Shown here: positions 60,986 to 64,000 of the stretch, one piece after another
Layout: every line of letters starts with the position of its first letter
Position numbering within the stretch: position 1 is the stretch's first letter
Notes under the pieces: model-generated
Seen by the model: the letters and a program-made list of their open reading frames with translations, nothing else
What the model was told of the DNA's origin: nothing
The model's database searches: none
Source: Raphanus sativus
Taxonomy: Eukaryota > Streptophyta > Magnoliopsida > Brassicales > Brassicaceae
Assembly (NCBI RefSeq): GCF_000801105.2
Contig: NC_079512.1
Coordinates: forward strand, 26,863,848-26,927,847
DNA: 64,000 nucleotides
Reading direction: 5' to 3'
Program-made: the position numbers and the translations under genes

Positions 60986-62653
60986 TCCATCTGATCCCAT
61001 TTTAACCGGGTCGATGGTGTCGGATACCCAGGAGGTGGCCGAGAGCTGGATGTTTCGTCTAGCATGAGAGTCGTCCCGGGTTTCGAATCATAGTTCATGA
61101 GAAAAATTGTTGTCATTATTTGGTATTGGTGTAAAACTGAGTGAGCAATTTTTATACATTTATTTATTAATTTTGTTACTTAGTTTTGGTATTTGCTGTA
61201 AAATATATTCAGCAATAGTAATACCCATCATATTTATTTATTTATTCGTTCATTCTTCAAACCTTTCGAAATGGTTATTGTTGTTCAACAATGAACGTAT
61301 AGAAGACTGCAGAGCCTTGTGGCCAAAATAAATATAGTAGTAACTGTTAAGAATTTGAGTGTAAGCAGTGCCTTTTAGCATATATGTTTATATGACATAA
61401 TTTTACTCCAGTCATTGATTTCCTTTGGTCTTGGTTAAATAGAATCAGTCCTCTTTGGATGCTATCACCTAGCATCAAGAAGGGCAAGGAAGGCGGTCAT
61501 CACAATATCATAAGTATAAACACAACTAGAAAATATTCAATCTGTAATAACAAATAAAGTTCACTTAACATGGTAAAATGAGCTCAAACCCTTGCAATAA
61601 ACGGCTTTAAACACTAGTACCGGGATCGGACTTTCACCGCATTGCATGCAACAGCGTTCTTGTTTCCTGTGGTAAAGGTTATCACGAATTTGCAACATAC
61701 TGAACTTTTTAAAGAAGTGATGAAACAGATCAGGACAAATGAAAACTGGTTAAAGAGAGATAAATTGGACCACGACTGACCAGTCTGGCCCATCACAAGA
61801 TCAGATGTCAACCATGGCTCATTGGCTCACAATATCAGATGTCAACCAATTCTGGCGAATGTAGTCCGTAGGAACTGCCGATGTAGAAATATCTGCGTAC
61901 CATTATTGCATAATATGCGCTTACATCATATTCTCTCTACAACGTGTAAAATGAATCGATGAAATAATTGCATCGTAAAATAGGGGGGAAACGAGGGACC
62001 AAAAAGAGAAGAAGAGTAGGGAAGACACTACTACAGTGGGACCGGTTATTCACATGTTACGTTGGTCTTTTCTCGGGAAAACATGAAATATTTTCCCAGA
62101 GACCAGAATGCTTCGCCCATTTTTCCCTATCTTAAGGCGCCTCGCATCGATGATGCGTATGTACTCACTTTTGTTTCACTAATATGTTCCCCCATTTACT
62201 TTTCATTATTACATCAGAAAGTACTAAGAAGGGACAAGACAACCAAGAAGTAAATAAAATACTGCGACCATATATTCATGGTATAAAAAGCGTACTGAAT
62301 CCAAAGCTATAATCTGATTATCATCCAGACCCACTGGAGTCAATATGTAACAACTAATACAATAAAGACACTGCCATCAAATGTCAACCTCTTTTTTCTG
62401 TTGAGAAAACACTAAATATCAACCCTTTTCTTCTACAAAATTTACTCGAAATTCTTTAATTAAATTATACTCATGAGATATATACGAAAAAGATACAGAT
62501 ACGAAAATTGAATTTATAAAAAAAATTACTTACAACACTTTCTCTTCTTGTCCGTGATTTAAGAGGTGGTAATAAAACGCCAAAAAAACTTTCTTAAAAC
62601 AATTGTTTGACTGCAACAGTATATTTCCTTTTTAGTCGTTTCCCCCCCAAAAC
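60986..62653. other. Intergenic region, SAUR 3' side
   Basis: The SAUR 3' region includes a tRNA-like A/B-box arrangement at 61034-61086 that does not fold into a convincing tRNA. The rest is AT-rich. No gene or repeat pair is supported. Confidence 0.4.
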
Positions 62654-63721
62654 TCACTTAATCCACGCGTAAACCAGCAAGGAGAATCCAAGACCATTGC
62701 CGGAGCCTAAACCGGAAGATCCTCCTCCACCGTACTCCGACTCATCCGCGCTACTAGCCCACTCCAAAACCGACGAGCTACAAGCCGACGAAGCGGAAGA
62801 CATCGACATCGAAGAAGACGAAGAACTCCTCTTGCTCTTAACGAATCTCCTCCTCATCTTCCTCCATTCCACCATCCCTTTAAACCCCAAGCTACTACTA
62901 CTCCCACCACACTTCTTCTTCGGCTTCCACAAAACGACGCCGTTTCTCTGATCTTCCTCCGGATCGCTCTCGAACCTAAACATAAAAACAGCGTGTCCTA
63001 AACTCTTGCTCTGAAACAGCCAACTATAAACATCCCACGAGATCTGAACAGAGACCCCGTCGATCTCAACTCTCTCGTTCCCCCTGAACTTCCACCTCAG
63101 CCGCTTGATCGTCAGGACCTGCTTCGAATCCACGCTGAAACAGAGCCTCGCGTCCTCGTCCACGCGGCAATCGATCGCGATCTCTCTGTCCTTCCCGCCT
63201 AACCTCGCCTTCGTGGAGAACACTCCAGCTCCGAACACGTGCTCTCTCCTCATCACCAGAGCCTGCGGACTCGCTGGCGGTTTCGCGCGAGCGTACGCCT
63301 CTCCGACGGAATCTCCGACCAAGAGTCCCATCTCTCCGTCGACGATCACCGCGATGTAGAATCCGGATCTCGGTTCGGATCTTCCGGATTCGAATTTGGC
63401 GCGGGTCAGGTCCCAGAGGACTTGGATTTTCGGGGAGATGAGTTTGGATCCGCGTTTTCTCCAGAAGGCGAGTGCGTTTAGGCTGAGGTGGAAGGAGGCG
63501 GCGGCGGAGGAGAGGGAGAGATCGGCGGAGGAGAGAGGGGAGGAGTGGGTGTAGTAGTCTTGAGAGTGGAGGAAGAGGTTCAGAGAGTGGCCGCCTAAGA
63601 AAGTGCGTGACCATGTTAGATAGAACACGCCGTGGTCTGTTTGGTATAGGCAAGTTGTTTGGTTCGGATCAGCGGAGCCTAGAGGAGACGGAGGAGGGTG
63701 GATATTTCGAGAGGGAGACAT
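62654..63721 (-). CDS. DUF868 family protein
   Basis: This is an intronless DUF868 protein of 355 residues, matching At5g11000. The start MSPSRNIHPPPSPLGSADPN is preferred: an upstream in-frame ATG (63799) would add 26 residues that are not family-like. The domain starts QTTCLYQTDHGVFYLTWSRT, with HSLNLFLH and FWRKRGSKLI, continuing FYIAVIVDGEMGLLVGDSVG, ARLGGKDREIAIDCRVDEDA, and SVQISWDVYSWLF. A Ser-rich low-complexity stretch (SSSSSMSMSSASSACSSS) precedes the C-terminus. The function of the family is unknown. The opposite strand has long open frames because the gene is GC-rich; these are shadows. Confidence 0.92.
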   Translation of the reverse strand: MSPSRNIHPPPSPLGSADPNQTTCLYQTDHGVFYLTWSRTFLGGHSLNLFLHSQDYYTHSSPLSSADLSLSSAAASFHLSLNALAFWRKRGSKLISPKIQVLWDLTRAKFESGRSEPRSGFYIAVIVDGEMGLLVGDSVGEAYARAKPPASPQALVMRREHVFGAGVFSTKARLGGKDREIAIDCRVDEDARLCFSVDSKQVLTIKRLRWKFRGNERVEIDGVSVQISWDVYSWLFQSKSLGHAVFMFRFESDPEEDQRNGVVLWKPKKKCGGSSSSLGFKGMVEWRKMRRRFVKSKRSSSSSSMSMSSASSACSSSVLEWASSADESEYGGGGSSGLGSGNGLGFSLLVYAWIK

Positions 63722-64000
63722 TTGTGTGTTTCCGCTTTTGTCTGAAGGTGGTGTGTTGGGAGATTTTTTATTTCTTTCTTTCCTTTGATTTATATACAAA
63801 GTTTTTTGTTTAAATCATGAAAATGGAATGGGTTATAATGATGTTTGGCTTGAAACATACGTAACAAAAAAATATTGGATGCAGGCTGCCAAATATGAAA
63901 AATAATAAAAAATTGGATGGATATATGATAGAGACATAGATGATAATTGTTAGGGCTGGGCATTTTATCCGTTAAATTTGATTCGATTCGTTATCCGTTG
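63722..64000. other. Promoter of the DUF868 gene, window edge
   Basis: CT- and AT-rich sequence with no further feature. The window ends here, so nothing can be said of the next gene. Confidence 0.4.

Noticed and set aside
61034..61086. tRNA-like A-box (TGGCCGAGAGC) and B-box (GGTTTCGAATC) after the SAUR gene
   Set aside because: No acceptor stem or cloverleaf could be paired, and there is no poly(A) tail or duplication to make it a SINE.
63066..63653. Long Pro/Arg-rich frame inside the DUF868 gene
   Set aside because: It is another frame on the same strand as a clear DUF868 coding sequence and has no recognisable domain.

Overview
The window is nuclear DNA from a plant of the mustard family, most likely Brassica, Raphanus or a close relative. 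Three things point there. The genes are compact, have many GT-AG introns and are strongly similar to Arabidopsis proteins. Their order follows the Arabidopsis chromosome 5 interval At5g10720 to At5g11000 as I remember it. The spaces between genes hold Stowaway-type MITEs, tRNA-derived SINEs and small Helitrons. Gene names come from recognising protein motifs and order by eye; no database was searched. Exon limits were inferred from splice signals and reading-frame closure.

Layout. 1-3.5 kb: three Stowaway MITEs and the long AHK5 leader. 3.5-14 kb: histidine kinase AHK5 (+), a mitochondrial-type Rossmann-fold protein (-), an AAA-ATPase (+) that seems additional to the Arabidopsis order, and a PP2C (-). 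14-18 kb: a repeat pocket with a nested MITE pair and a decayed ribosomal protein eL6 gene carrying a SINE. 18-23 kb: two tandem secreted aspartic proteases (-). 23-29.8 kb: gene-poor AT-rich DNA with a Mutator-like element, a diverged tandem duplication, an unidentified coding fragment and two abutting Helitron ends. 29.9-46.9 kb: a dense block with EMC4 (+), UBP22 (+), enhancer of rudimentary (-), a folate-biopterin transporter (-), a methyltransferase (+), an EMP70/TMN protein (-), an NHL protein (-), CBSX3 (-) and chorismate mutase 2 (-). 47.4-48.2 kb: a GC-rich retroposon-like island. 48.8-54 kb: a POLAR-like coiled-coil protein (-) and a PP7-like protein with broken catalytic motifs (-). 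54.5-57.5 kb: a SINE, a Helitron and an argininosuccinate lyase pseudogene. 58.4-63.7 kb: histone H3.3 (-), a SAUR (+) and a DUF868 protein (-).

The genes are unrelated housekeeping and signalling genes and do not form a pathway or operon. The window reads as one partly fractionated homoeologous copy of a conserved block after genome triplication: several genes I expect from Arabidopsis are absent, and one (argininosuccinate lyase) survives only as debris. I found no clearly new biological system. The best leads are the probable pseudophosphatase, the SINE-interrupted eL6 relic, the abutting Helitrons beside a coding fragment, and the start-codon-only exon of the rudimentary gene.
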